Source: Candidatus Saelkia tenebricola
GTDB lineage: Bacteria; Omnitrophota; Gorgyraeia; Kaelpiales; Kaelpiaceae
DNA: 55,198 nucleotides
Direction: 5' to 3'
Assembly: GCA_030765145.1 (NCBI GenBank)
Contig: JAVCDA010000037.1
Location: 1-55,198 of the forward strand
Of the stretch, positions 14,870-23,818 are shown piece by piece. The notes beneath the pieces are model-generated. The model did not search any database. It saw nothing but the letters and a program-made list of their open reading frames with translations, and was not told where the DNA came from. Every line of letters starts with the position of its first letter. Positions within the stretch are counted from its first letter, which is position 1. Made by a program: the position numbers and the translations under genes.

Positions 14870-15915
14870 CTTATTTTGCGTTTTTTAAAAAATAACGCCA
14901 CCATGGATATTGTTATTATTAAATCCGAGCCACCATAACTAAGCAATGGCAACGGTAAACCTACAATCGGAACAAGCCCCATTGTCATTCCTATATTTAA
15001 AACCAATTGAACAGATATAATGACCAAAAACATATATAAAAGAACACCTATCATATCATCCTTAAATTCCTCTACTACACTAAGCATTCTCCTCAATAAA
15101 AAATAATACAGCATTAAAAGCACAACAGCTCCTATAAACCCCCATTCCTCTGCAAAAACAGGAAACACAAAATCTGTATGGCTTTCCGGCAAAAACCTTA
15201 ATTGACCCTGAGCACCTTTTAACCAGCCTTTACCTAAAATCCGGCCTGAACCAATTGCAATTTTAGATTGTAAGAGTGTATAACCCGCACCCAAAGGATC
15301 AAGATTGGGATTGGTAAAAGTAAGTAATCTTCTCTTTTGGTAAGGTTCCAGATTAAAACACAGAAGTGGCACCATAATAACTCCGATTATAATCCAAGGT
15401 AAAGCTTTTCTTAATGAGGCCTTTTTAAAGATAAAAAATGCAAACAAAGATGGAAAAAGCATTAAAGCTCCTCCCAAATCCGGTTCTTTTGCAATAAGTA
15501 GTGCCGGTATGATAACAGTAAGAATCGGAAGAAAATATGCTCCAGTAGAATGGAATTCTCTAAAATAAAACATCGCAACCATAAAAACAGGCAGAGAAAA
15601 TTTCATAACCTGCGAAGGCTGAAAATTGAAAAATCCTAACCTTATCCAACGATGAGTACCTTCTGTTGGCAAGAAAAGAACAACAATTAAAAGCAAAACA
15701 GAGAACAAGTAAAGCAACGAAGCCATATTAATTAAACGTCTTGCTCCTATTAAATACATACAATAACCAAACAATATAGAAATGAAAAACCAGGTAATCT
15801 GCTTAGCAATATAATTATGAGAAAAATTATAACCTGCACTATATATATTTAATATTCCAATAAAAAATATCAACACCACCAGTAAAATAAGAATATAATC
15901 AACTTTATTTTTCAT
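14866..15915 (-). CDS. rodA: Rod-shape peptidoglycan glycosyltransferase RodA
   Basis: SEDS-family polytopic membrane enzyme that polymerises lipid II during elongation with PBP2. The 349-residue protein has about ten hydrophobic helices. It shows SEDS signatures: EGTHRWIRLGFFNFQPSQVMK, the AKEPDLGGALM loop with its catalytic-region Asp, GAGYTLLQSKIAIGSGRILGKG, LPESHTDFVFPVFAEEWGF, and NIGMTMGLVPIVGLPLPLLSYGGS near the end. Overlaps mrdA by 4 bp, matching the standard mreBCD-mrdA-rodA order. Confidence 0.96.
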   Translation of the reverse strand: MKNKVDYILILLVVLIFFIGILNIYSAGYNFSHNYIAKQITWFFISILFGYCMYLIGARRLINMASLLYLFSVLLLIVVLFLPTEGTHRWIRLGFFNFQPSQVMKFSLPVFMVAMFYFREFHSTGAYFLPILTVIIPALLIAKEPDLGGALMLFPSLFAFFIFKKASLRKALPWIIIGVIMVPLLCFNLEPYQKRRLLTFTNPNLDPLGAGYTLLQSKIAIGSGRILGKGWLKGAQGQLRFLPESHTDFVFPVFAEEWGFIGAVVLLMLYYFLLRRMLSVVEEFKDDMIGVLLYMFLVIISVQLVLNIGMTMGLVPIVGLPLPLLSYGGSDLIITISMVALFFKKRKIR

Positions 15916-17627
15916 TTTTCACTATCTTTATCGAAATAATATTGCAAGAATTCTCTTGCCATTCTTGCAGCAACAAACCCTCCTCCACCACCATGTTCCA
16001 CAAAAACCAAAAATACGATTTCAGTATTTTTATACGGCGCGAAGCCAGTAAACCAAGCATGAGAATTTCCAAGCGGTGTTTGAGCAGTAGCTGTTTTTCC
16101 AGAAACAAAACCACCTACCCTCGCTAACTGACCAGTACCTGTAGGATCATTGACAACTCCTCTCATACCATCTCTAACGAGATTTAAAGTTTTACTATTT
16201 ATTGAGAGCTTTTCAGCTTCTTTTCTATAAGTCTTTTCCCCGCTTATTGATTTACATACAACAGGAGTTACCATATAGCCCCCGTTTGCAATAGCTGCAA
16301 TAAATCTTAAAACCTGAACAGGGGTAACTAAAAGATAACCTTGACCAATGGATAAATTAATTGTATCTCCCGGGTACCAAATCTCTTTTGTTTGTTTAAG
16401 CTTCCAATCAGGAGAAGGCAAAAACCCGCTAGATTCATAAGGCAAATCAATACCGGTCTTTTCACCAAAACCAAATTTCTTACTATAACTCACTATATCT
16501 TTAACCCCGACTTTTAATCCTGCTTGATAAAAATATACATTACATGAATGAACCACAGCATCTCTTAAATTCTGCCAACCATGGCCTTCTTCTTTCCAAC
16601 ATTTGTACTTTCTGCCTTTAAAATCAAAAAATCCAGGGCAAAAGAATTTTGCACCAGGGGCAATACTACCTTCCTCAAGCCCTGCAGTTGCAACAAGTAA
16701 TTTAAAGATAGAACCCAAGGGGTATTCTGCCTGAATAGCACGGTTAAAAAAAGGCTGCGTTTTAGAATTTAAAAGAGCTTCCACATCATGATCTTGAGAA
16801 TTCAAAAACACATTCGGATTAAAACCCGGATTACTGACAAAAACAATGACCTCTGCTGTTTTTACATCCATTGCAAGAAAACATCCTTGTTTACCACTCA
16901 TAAGCTCTTCCGCTTTTTTCTGAAGATTTAAATCAAGAGTTAAATATACATCCAATCCTCTTTCAGGATTCTCCCTGCTTAAAACTTCTATTATCCTGCC
17001 CCTATTATCAACCTTAACAAGCATTCCCCCATCTGTTCCTTTTAAATATGGCTCCAAAGTTTTCTCTATACCGCTTTTACCTATCAGAGAACTATATCTA
17101 TATCCATAAGGTTTAAGCTCAATTAATTCCTCATCAGATATCTCACCTAAATATCCTAAAACATGAGAAGCAACAGAATCATAAAAATAATACCTTTTTA
17201 TATCTTCAGAAACCAAGAGCCCCGAGATATCTCTGTATTTTTCTTTAAACAACAATGCCTTTCTTATAGCAACATTATCCACAAGAGTTAAAGGCGAAAA
17301 CGGAGCTTTAAATCTTTTCTTATACACAGCCTCCACCTCGCTAACATCAAGATTAAATTCTTCAGCAACAATATTAAAGACTTCATTTTTATCTATAATC
17401 CTATCCGGAAGCACCTGGATAACAAAACTCAGCCTGTTCCCAGCCAATTCCTGACCGTAACGGTCCAAGATATTCCCTCTAAAACCAGATAAAGGTAAAA
17501 CCCGTAAATAATTATTTACGCTCATATTATAAAAAAAACTACCATGTATTAGCTGCAAATTAACTAGCCGTAACATGAGTAATGAAATAGACGCAGTTAA
17601 AAAGACCTTGTAAACCTTGCTAAACAT
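15912..17627 (-). CDS. mrdA: Penicillin-binding protein 2 (peptidoglycan D,D-transpeptidase)
   Basis: Cross-links peptidoglycan on the outer face of the inner membrane during rod elongation. One N-terminal helix is followed by the dimerisation domain (FRGNILDRYGQELAGNR) and the transpeptidase domain. The active site SxxK is SIFK (about 306-309), SxN is HSCNVYF, and the KTG-type box is KTATAQ. The ATG at 17627 is chosen because AGGGA lies 8 nt upstream; this gives 571 residues. An in-frame TTG at 17651 is less likely. The 3' end overlaps rodA by 4 bp. Confidence 0.95.
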   Translation of the reverse strand: MFSKVYKVFLTASISLLMLRLVNLQLIHGSFFYNMSVNNYLRVLPLSGFRGNILDRYGQELAGNRLSFVIQVLPDRIIDKNEVFNIVAEEFNLDVSEVEAVYKKRFKAPFSPLTLVDNVAIRKALLFKEKYRDISGLLVSEDIKRYYFYDSVASHVLGYLGEISDEELIELKPYGYRYSSLIGKSGIEKTLEPYLKGTDGGMLVKVDNRGRIIEVLSRENPERGLDVYLTLDLNLQKKAEELMSGKQGCFLAMDVKTAEVIVFVSNPGFNPNVFLNSQDHDVEALLNSKTQPFFNRAIQAEYPLGSIFKLLVATAGLEEGSIAPGAKFFCPGFFDFKGRKYKCWKEEGHGWQNLRDAVVHSCNVYFYQAGLKVGVKDIVSYSKKFGFGEKTGIDLPYESSGFLPSPDWKLKQTKEIWYPGDTINLSIGQGYLLVTPVQVLRFIAAIANGGYMVTPVVCKSISGEKTYRKEAEKLSINSKTLNLVRDGMRGVVNDPTGTGQLARVGGFVSGKTATAQTPLGNSHAWFTGFAPYKNTEIVFLVFVEHGGGGGFVAARMAREFLQYYFDKDSEK

Positions 17628-18040
17628 TTTTCTATTCCCTGTTGGCTCCAAAAAAGCATTGTTATAAAAATAAAATTTCTAAAGAAACTAAATAACCAAA
17701 ATAAAATCGAAATATTATATTCCAGAATAAAAGGAAGATTATAAAACACCCTGATTATAAAAAAAGCTAAAGAAAAAAAACAAAAATCAAAAACAATACT
17801 ATGATGAAATATCTTCCTATATAAAGAAAAGAGAAGATAAACAACTGTAAAAGATAAAATATACACTCCATACAAAGAAACATTGAAAAGCTCTGAAAAA
17901 AACACAAACATTACAAATCTTCGAAAATCAAAATTTTTCTGGAAAATTAAAAAATATAAGAATGCAAATGCAAGTAAATCAACCCCTGATATAGTCCTTA
18001 AAACCCCTAAAACAATTAAAATAACACTGAAAACTATCAC
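17597..18040 (-). CDS. mreD: Rod-shape-determining protein MreD
   Basis: A small, very hydrophobic protein with about five membrane helices, fitting the MreD component of the elongasome. Sequence is poorly conserved, so the call relies on topology, size and position between mreC and mrdA. The GTG at 18040 is preferred: it overlaps the mreC stop as TAGTG and gives 147 residues starting in the first helix. A TTG at 18097 would add 19 basic residues lying wholly inside mreC. The mrdA start lies within its last codons. Confidence 0.8.
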   Translation of the reverse strand: MIVFSVILIVLGVLRTISGVDLLAFAFLYFLIFQKNFDFRRFVMFVFFSELFNVSLYGVYILSFTVVYLLFSLYRKIFHHSIVFDFCFFSLAFFIIRVFYNLPFILEYNISILFWLFSFFRNFIFITMLFWSQQGIEKCLARFTRSF

Positions 18041-18768
18041 TATTCTTCTATTAAAACCAAAACTTCTTCTGTTTTTCTTAAATCTACAAAAGGACAAATA
18101 TTAGCTATTTTATACAACTGAGAGGGGTGCATAAAAATATCTACTATTTTACCTATCAGTAATCCTTTGGGCAAAATTCCTTCACCAGATGTTGAAATCA
18201 CATCTCCTATTTTAGCATCGGTATCCAAACTAAGATATAACAGCTTTAAATTACCTTTTTCTATTCCTCCAACCAAAAGTCCGATTTCCCGAGTCGATAC
18301 AATACGCACAGAAACATTAAACCTTGGATCAGAATAAGGCAAAACAGAAGAAAACCCCTTATTGACTCTTTCTACAACACCAATCAAACCAATCGGAGTT
18401 AAAACAGCCGAATTTCTACTCACTCCTTCTTGTATCCCTGCATCTATGATTAACTGATTCAATATCTCCTCTTGATCCCGGCCAATTATTCTAGCTACAC
18501 AGCTTTTGCGGAATTTTTTCTTAAAACCTAGTATATCTTGTAATCTTTCAATCTCTTTTTCTAACTCTTTTATTCTGGATATCTGAATCTTATTATTTTC
18601 TGAGCCATGCTCCATATTATCAGTTGTGACAAATTTTCGGGGAATCGCTAATTGAACAACAGGATTCGAAAATACATGCCCGGAGATATTCAGAATAACA
18701 TCATAAAGAAAACCTTTGACGAAATAGAGCAATAGAAACAAACATACTAAAATCAGACCCCTTTTCAT
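18040..18768 (-). CDS. mreC: Rod-shape-determining protein MreC
   Basis: Bitopic protein that links the MreB filament to PBP2 in the periplasm. The 242-residue chain has a membrane helix at about 5-22, a coiled coil around 55-80 (IKELEKEIERLQDILG), and then the beta domains with ARIIGRD, NSAVLTPIGLIGVVERV and GEGILPKGLLIGKIVDI. All are MreC landmarks. It is somewhat shorter than E. coli MreC (367 aa) because it lacks the C-terminal tail. It sits 30 bp downstream of mreB. Confidence 0.94.
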   Translation of the reverse strand: MKRGLILVCLFLLLYFVKGFLYDVILNISGHVFSNPVVQLAIPRKFVTTDNMEHGSENNKIQISRIKELEKEIERLQDILGFKKKFRKSCVARIIGRDQEEILNQLIIDAGIQEGVSRNSAVLTPIGLIGVVERVNKGFSSVLPYSDPRFNVSVRIVSTREIGLLVGGIEKGNLKLLYLSLDTDAKIGDVISTSGEGILPKGLLIGKIVDIFMHPSQLYKIANICPFVDLRKTEEVLVLIEE

Positions 18769-18798
18769 CTATAATGTATTCCTCTGCTTAAGGATTTT

Positions 18799-19896
18799 TT
18801 AAGATTCCAGCTTAGGCTGGACAGTGACTTTTCTTAAATACTTCAACTCACCCAGAACCTTACCGGTACCCAATGCCACAGCAGTCAAAGGATCATCAGC
18901 AATATGGACAGGAAGTCCAGTTTCTTCTGTTATCAATCTGTCTATTCCTCTTAGTAGAGCTCCGCCACCTGCTAAAACAATTCCAACTTCTATCAAATCA
19001 GCTGCTAACTCAGGAGGAGTCCTCTCTAAAGTAAATCTTGTAACTTCCAGAATCTGGGTTACTGGTTCCGCCATTGCCTCTCTAATTTCTTCTGAAGTAA
19101 CAGTTACTGTTTTCGGCAATCCTGTAACTATATCGCGCCCCCTAACTCCCATACTAATCTCTTCATCCAAAGGATAGGCCGAACCTATTTTAATTTTTAT
19201 ATCCTCTGCAGTTCTCTCACCTATCATTAAATTATAAGTTTTTTTCATATGCTGCGTTATTGCTTCATCCATTTCATCTCCGCCAACACGAATGCTTTTA
19301 GCCATAACAAGACCAGCCAGTGAAATAACAGCAATTTCTGTCGTACCTCCACCTATATCTATCACCATATTTCCTGCAGGTTCATATATAGGCAACCCTA
19401 CACCAATTGCAGCAGCAATAGGTTCTTCGATTAAATAAACATCTCTCGCTCCTGCATGCAATGCAGAATCTTTAACAGCCCGTTTTTCCACTTCAGTAAT
19501 ACCTGAAGGTATTGCAATAATAACCCTGGGCTTAAGAAATAATTTCTTTTTGCAAACTTTTCTGATAAAATACCTCAACATCTGCTCCGTAACTTCAAAA
19601 TCGGTAATAACCCCGTCTTGTAAAGGCCTTATAGCAACAATATTTCCGGGGGTTTTTCCAAGCATTCTCTTGGCTTCTTCTCCTACTGCCAAAACACGAT
19701 TCTGGGTTTTTTCAATAGCAACAACCGATGGTTCGCATAGAACAATGCCTTCACCTTTAACATAGACAAGCGTAGAAGCAGTACCTAAATCTATGCCCAC
19801 ATCCGAAGAAAATGAACCGCTAATATTATCTATCACAGACTTTAGACTGCTCCAAAAATTTAATAAATTTACTTTAACCATTTTAAACTGCCTCAT
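18799..19896 (-). CDS. mreB: Rod-shape-determining actin homologue MreB
   Basis: ATP-dependent cytoskeletal filament that guides lateral wall synthesis. The actin-family signatures are all present: phosphate 1 [45 protein letters not shown], phosphate 2 [17 protein letters not shown], and the adenosine site [15 protein letters not shown]. At 365 residues it carries about 25 extra N-terminal residues ([15 protein letters not shown]), which could form a membrane-targeting amphipathic helix like that of E. coli MreB. The internal ATG six codons in is an alternative start. Confidence 0.97.
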   Translation of the reverse strand: MRQFKMVKVNLLNFWSSLKSVIDNISGSFSSDVGIDLGTASTLVYVKGEGIVLCEPSVVAIEKTQNRVLAVGEEAKRMLGKTPGNIVAIRPLQDGVITDFEVTEQMLRYFIRKVCKKKLFLKPRVIIAIPSGITEVEKRAVKDSALHAGARDVYLIEEPIAAAIGVGLPIYEPAGNMVIDIGGGTTEIAVISLAGLVMAKSIRVGGDEMDEAITQHMKKTYNLMIGERTAEDIKIKIGSAYPLDEEISMGVRGRDIVTGLPKTVTVTSEEIREAMAEPVTQILEVTRFTLERTPPELAADLIEVGIVLAGGGALLRGIDRLITEETGLPVHIADDPLTAVALGTGKVLGELKYLRKVTVQPKLES

Positions 19897-19933
19897 TTTA
19901 TCAACTTAAAACAATTAAGTCAATTTTCATTTT

Positions 19934-21238
19934 TCATATGTCTCCTAATATCTTTTGAACATCAAGCAGAAAATCAGGATACGAAATCTTAATACAATCT
20001 AAATTATCTATTGAAAAATCTCCTTTACTCACTAAAGCTGCAATAATAGAAACCATGGCTGTTCTATGATCCGAAAAAGCACAAAGCGAAGCAGACTTGA
20101 ACCTCTTTATACCCCGTATTTTTATATTATCAATATCAACTTCCATTTCAGCACCCATATTTTTTAAATTGACCAACATAGAATTGATCCTATCCGTCTC
20201 TTTAAGACGCAATTCTGATACACCTTCTATATAAGTTTCACCTTTTGCAAGAGAGGCAATTAAAAATAATATCGGCAACTCATCTATCATACGAGGGATT
20301 TCCTCTTTTTTGACATTTATACCATTTAAAGTAGAACTAGTCACAATAATATCTCCATATGGTTCGTAAATTTCTGATTCCTCTTCCTTTACCTTACACA
20401 CAACTTCTATCTCACCACCCATTCTTTTTAACACATCGATAAAACCCAAACGCGTAGGATTTAATCCTACATTTTTTATAACCAATCTAGAATCCGAGGA
20501 CAAAAGACATAAAGCTATGAAAAAAGCTGCACTGGAAATATCTCCTGGAATAAACATATCTTGGGCTGTAATTTGTTTAACAAAAGATATTTCTGTTTTT
20601 AAACCTTCTATCTTTATATCAGCCTCAAAAGCTTTAAGCATTCTTTCGGTGTGATCCCTGGATTTAAAAGGCTCATGAATAATAGTTTTTCCCTTTGCAT
20701 ACATCCCGGCAATTAAAAGAGCTGATTTAACCTGTGCACTTGCAACCGGCAATTCGTATTCTACACCCTTAAGCTTCCCGCCTTTAATCCTTACAGGCAA
20801 CAGATTGTCGTTATCTTCCCCCCTAATATCAGCCCCCATGAGCCTTAGTGGCTGAATAACACGGGCCATAGGTCTTCGTGAAAGAGAATTATCCCCAATA
20901 AGTACTGTTTCAAAACTCTGAGCACTTAGGAGTCCTGTTATAAGCCGTGCAGTTGTACCGGAATTACCCAAATACAATTCTCCCAAAGGTGCTTTCAACC
21001 CTTTTAATCCGACACCGGAAACTTCCAGACTCCTTTCATCAATCAAATCTATATTTACACCTAAAGCTTGAAAAGCTTTAACCGTTGAGAGACAATCCTC
21101 GCTAAATAAGAAATTTCTGATTTTAACAGCATTACTTGATAGGCTTGAAAAAAAAACACTGCGATGAGATATGGATTTATCAGCAGGCGGACTGTAATAC
21201 GAATCAAATGATAATCCAGATTTCCCTGTTATCTTCAT
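19934..21238 (-). CDS. aroA: 3-phosphoshikimate 1-carboxyvinyltransferase (EPSP synthase)
   Basis: Sixth step of the shikimate pathway, joining PEP to shikimate 3-phosphate. The 434-residue protein has PADKSISHRSVFFSSLS, LYLGNSGTTARLITGLL, DNSLSRRPMARVIQPLRLMGA, the PVASAQVKSALLIAG block, FKSRDHTERML, and SELRLKETDRI near the end. It lies next to mreB rather than with the other aromatic genes at 36679-40732, where aroA is found in the classical supra-operon. No Shine-Dalgarno is evident before the ATG, so coupling to the upstream gene (11 bp away) is likely. Confidence 0.96.
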   Translation of the reverse strand: MKITGKSGLSFDSYYSPPADKSISHRSVFFSSLSSNAVKIRNFLFSEDCLSTVKAFQALGVNIDLIDERSLEVSGVGLKGLKAPLGELYLGNSGTTARLITGLLSAQSFETVLIGDNSLSRRPMARVIQPLRLMGADIRGEDNDNLLPVRIKGGKLKGVEYELPVASAQVKSALLIAGMYAKGKTIIHEPFKSRDHTERMLKAFEADIKIEGLKTEISFVKQITAQDMFIPGDISSAAFFIALCLLSSDSRLVIKNVGLNPTRLGFIDVLKRMGGEIEVVCKVKEEESEIYEPYGDIIVTSSTLNGINVKKEEIPRMIDELPILFLIASLAKGETYIEGVSELRLKETDRINSMLVNLKNMGAEMEVDIDNIKIRGIKRFKSASLCAFSDHRTAMVSIIAALVSKGDFSIDNLDCIKISYPDFLLDVQKILGDI

Positions 21239-21249
21239 TTAGGAGATTA

Positions 21250-22005
21250 TTATTCCACTACTAACTCTACCTCTAATCCATCGCTAATATTTTCGGCTCC
21301 CTCCAAAATATCGAAAACAGACATAGATTCATACACCCGATCCGGTCTAATACGCCCCACTTGATTACCCTGAATGATCAAAATATAATTCACATCAAGA
21401 ATAATCCCGTCTTTTTCCCCTCTATTTATTACAATAAATTTATATTCCTTGTTAAATGCCATTATCTGTGCAGAAAATTCAGCAGAAACAACTGTAGCAA
21501 TGTTCTCTTTGACTACCGCAGATGTTTCTTCGTTTACTCTTATATTCTCTAATTTTATATCTTCTAATTTAACTCCTTCATCTATAACATCAGATACTTC
21601 TACTGCTATGGCTTTTGCATTAACCACCTCTTCTTCTAAAACAGCTATTTTATACTTAAACTCGTTGATCTTCTGATTTTGAGATTCCAACCTTTTTAAT
21701 AAAATATCTCTCTCTTTAGTCATCATCTCCACCTCAAAATCGGTATTTTTTAAAGAATCATTTAACTCATTTACAACCTTACTCATCTTTTGATTCTCAT
21801 TATTCGTAGCATTGATCTGCTCTATTACACCTTCAAGCTCTGCTTTTAATACTTCGCTTTCTTTTCGAGCAGTATCCAAATTCATCTCAAGCTCCTTACT
21901 CAACATTACAGCCTGTTCTTTTTCCTGGTAAAGTAGAAAATAACCAAAACCGATACCTGATATAATAATTAACACTAAAATCACAATTAAAACAGTTCTC
22001 ACCAT
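21250..22005 (-). CDS. Membrane-anchored coiled-coil protein of unknown function
   Basis: A 251-residue protein with one N-terminal membrane helix (residues 4-26), followed by a long coiled coil to about residue 130 rich in Glu, Lys, Leu and Asn. It ends in a small beta-rich C-terminal domain (FIVINRGEKDGIILDVNYIL, then GNQVGRIRPDRVYESMSV). The end resembles the beta-domain style of MreC-like proteins, but no family is recognised. A strong AGGAGG lies 6 nt before the ATG. Its place between rluD and aroA, close to mreB, makes an envelope role plausible but unproved. Confidence 0.6.
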   Translation of the reverse strand: MVRTVLIVILVLIIISGIGFGYFLLYQEKEQAVMLSKELEMNLDTARKESEVLKAELEGVIEQINATNNENQKMSKVVNELNDSLKNTDFEVEMMTKERDILLKRLESQNQKINEFKYKIAVLEEEVVNAKAIAVEVSDVIDEGVKLEDIKLENIRVNEETSAVVKENIATVVSAEFSAQIMAFNKEYKFIVINRGEKDGIILDVNYILIIQGNQVGRIRPDRVYESMSVFDILEGAENISDGLEVELVVE

Positions 22006-22006
22006 C

Positions 22007-22966
22007 TTACACCTCCTTATTCAAATTTTCTAAAATACTTAGATAATTTTTAATCCCTGAATGCATCAATAAATCCTCAAAATCTTTTGGCAATGGTGCT
22101 TGAAAACGCATATTTTCTTTTGTTTTAGGATGTTTAAATTCAATCCAAAAAGCATGAAGGGCCTGCCTAGAAATGACGGTTGATTTCCTCCCGTATTTTG
22201 AATCTCCAATAATTGAATGACCATAATCCTTCATATGGACCCTTAATTGATGAGTCCTACCTGTCTTAGGATATAATAACACGAATGTGTAAGAGTGTAA
22301 ACGCTTCAATACTTTGAAATAAGTTTTAGCATCTTTTCCTTTACTATAATCTATCTTCATTTTTTTTCTTTGATACTTTCCTCTGGCTATCGGACGTTCT
22401 ATAACACCTTCTTCTGCTATCATCTCCCCTTCTACAACAGCTAAATATTTTTTCAAAACCAATCTCTTTTTAAACTGATCCGAAATATTTATATGCGTCG
22501 AATTATTCTTAGCAATTATTAATAAACCTGAAGTATCTTTATCCAGGCGATGTATTATCCCCGGTTTTAATGGACCACCAACACTTGAGAGCTGGTTAAA
22601 CTTATAAAGCAACGCATTCACAAGTGCAGGCCTCCCATTCAAAGAGACAGGATGAGTAAGCAACCCAGCGGGTTTATTAATTACTGCTATATCCCGATCT
22701 TCATACACAACAGTAATCGGAATATCTTGGGGGATAATAACCTGTTCAACTTTATCTATGGTAATTAAAACATTGTCATTACATTTTAATTTGCACCCTG
22801 GTTTTACGACTTTTTTACAATTAACTTTGACTCGTCCCTCTCGAATTAATTTCTTAAGTCTTTCCCGTGAAAAATCCCGCAATTTTGAATGTAAAAAGAC
22901 ATCCAACCTTTCGCCATCTTCTTGGAACTGAAAATTAGCTACTTTGATCTTTTCTAAAGAAAACAT
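22007..22966 (-). CDS. rluD: Large-subunit rRNA pseudouridine synthase, RluD family
   Basis: Isomerises uridines of 23S rRNA. The 319-residue protein has an N-terminal S4 RNA-binding domain (ERLDVFLHSKLRDFSRERLKKLIREG, in two parts). The RluA/RluD catalytic domain follows, with HRLDKDTSGLLIIAK at 139-153 and the catalytic Asp at 142. Later signatures are YPKTGRTHQLRVHM and RQALHAFWIEF. Which uridine it modifies cannot be told from sequence alone; RluD is the closest guess because of the S4 domain. It overlaps lspA by 32 bp, and the lspA-rluD pair is common. Confidence 0.9.
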   Translation of the reverse strand: MFSLEKIKVANFQFQEDGERLDVFLHSKLRDFSRERLKKLIREGRVKVNCKKVVKPGCKLKCNDNVLITIDKVEQVIIPQDIPITVVYEDRDIAVINKPAGLLTHPVSLNGRPALVNALLYKFNQLSSVGGPLKPGIIHRLDKDTSGLLIIAKNNSTHINISDQFKKRLVLKKYLAVVEGEMIAEEGVIERPIARGKYQRKKMKIDYSKGKDAKTYFKVLKRLHSYTFVLLYPKTGRTHQLRVHMKDYGHSIIGDSKYGRKSTVISRQALHAFWIEFKHPKTKENMRFQAPLPKDFEDLLMHSGIKNYLSILENLNKEV

Positions 22967-23399
22967 CTTTTAAAATAAAAATTATACCAAATGTTATGTA
23001 AGTATCTGCCAAATTAAATGTTGGAAAACTACCTAAATCCAGATAATCTAAAATCCCTCCGTAAAAAAATCGATCCATCAAATTAGATGTAGCTCCACCC
23101 AAGATTAAAGCCAGAGGCAGAAAAAAATTCTTTTTTTTTAATCTAAAAACAAAATAAATAAAAAAGTATGTTATTATAACCAGATTAAGCCACAAAAAAA
23201 GTTGCGGAAAATTCCTACATAAACCAAAAGCAATCCCGGGATTTATCAATGTACGGATTTCAAAATAATGCGGAATAATCTGTAAAATCAAAGAATTTAA
23301 TGGAAATTTTATTAAAACACTTTTTACTACTTGATCTGAAATTACAAATATCAGGATGAAAAAAAAATAAAGGCCCTTTTTACAGGGGCCGATTTTCAT
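22935..23399 (-). CDS. lspA: Lipoprotein signal peptidase (signal peptidase II)
   Basis: Inner-membrane aspartyl protease that removes signal peptides from diacylated prolipoproteins. The 154-residue protein has four hydrophobic helices. The catalytic Asp pair sits in GGATSNLMDRFFYGGILDYL and TFNLADTYITFG, with the LINPGIAFGL loop before them. Its presence implies lipoproteins and hence lgt elsewhere. The ATG overlaps the dksA stop by 4 bp. Confidence 0.95.
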   Translation of the reverse strand: MKIGPCKKGLYFFFILIFVISDQVVKSVLIKFPLNSLILQIIPHYFEIRTLINPGIAFGLCRNFPQLFLWLNLVIITYFFIYFVFRLKKKNFFLPLALILGGATSNLMDRFFYGGILDYLDLGSFPTFNLADTYITFGIIFILKDVFFRKDQSS

Positions 23400-23818
23400 C
23401 GTGCTTCCTTCCTAATCCTTTTTTCTTCTTCTTCTTGACAATTAAGGCAATTCTTAGCATAAGGAATTGCTTTTAACCTTTTTTTTGTAATCTTCTTATT
23501 ACAAAACTCACAAATCCCATATCCTCCGGAATCCATTTTGGATAAAGCTTCATCTATAAGATAAATTAGCTCTTGCTCATTCTTGACCAATGTATATGAA
23601 AAGTCCCTGTCAAAACTGTCGCTAGCCATGTCAGCCATATGGTATGTATAGCCAGAAATTTCACCTGAAGCATCTCGTTGAGATTTGGCAATATTCTCCT
23701 CAGTTAAATGCCTGATTTCGCGTGAAATTTTTTGTTTCAATTCTATCAGAAGAATTCTATATTTTTCCCAATTCTGACTTACAACCTTTTTTTTCTCTTT
23801 TCTTTTTTTATTCACCAT
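23396..23818 (-). CDS. DksA/TraR-family zinc-finger regulator
   Basis: A 140-residue protein with a helical N-terminal region (a coiled-coil finger in the family) and a C-terminal C4 zinc finger, CEFCNKKI then CLNCQ, preceded by MDSGGYGICEFCN. The family includes DksA, which works with ppGpp in the RNA polymerase secondary channel; which branch this belongs to is not clear. The start at 23818 is chosen because it overlaps the ileS stop as TAATG. An in-frame ATG at 23854 lies within ileS. The lspA-adjacent position of a DksA/TraR protein is widespread. Confidence 0.87.
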   Translation of the reverse strand: MVNKKRKEKKKVVSQNWEKYRILLIELKQKISREIRHLTEENIAKSQRDASGEISGYTYHMADMASDSFDRDFSYTLVKNEQELIYLIDEALSKMDSGGYGICEFCNKKITKKRLKAIPYAKNCLNCQEEEEKRIRKEAR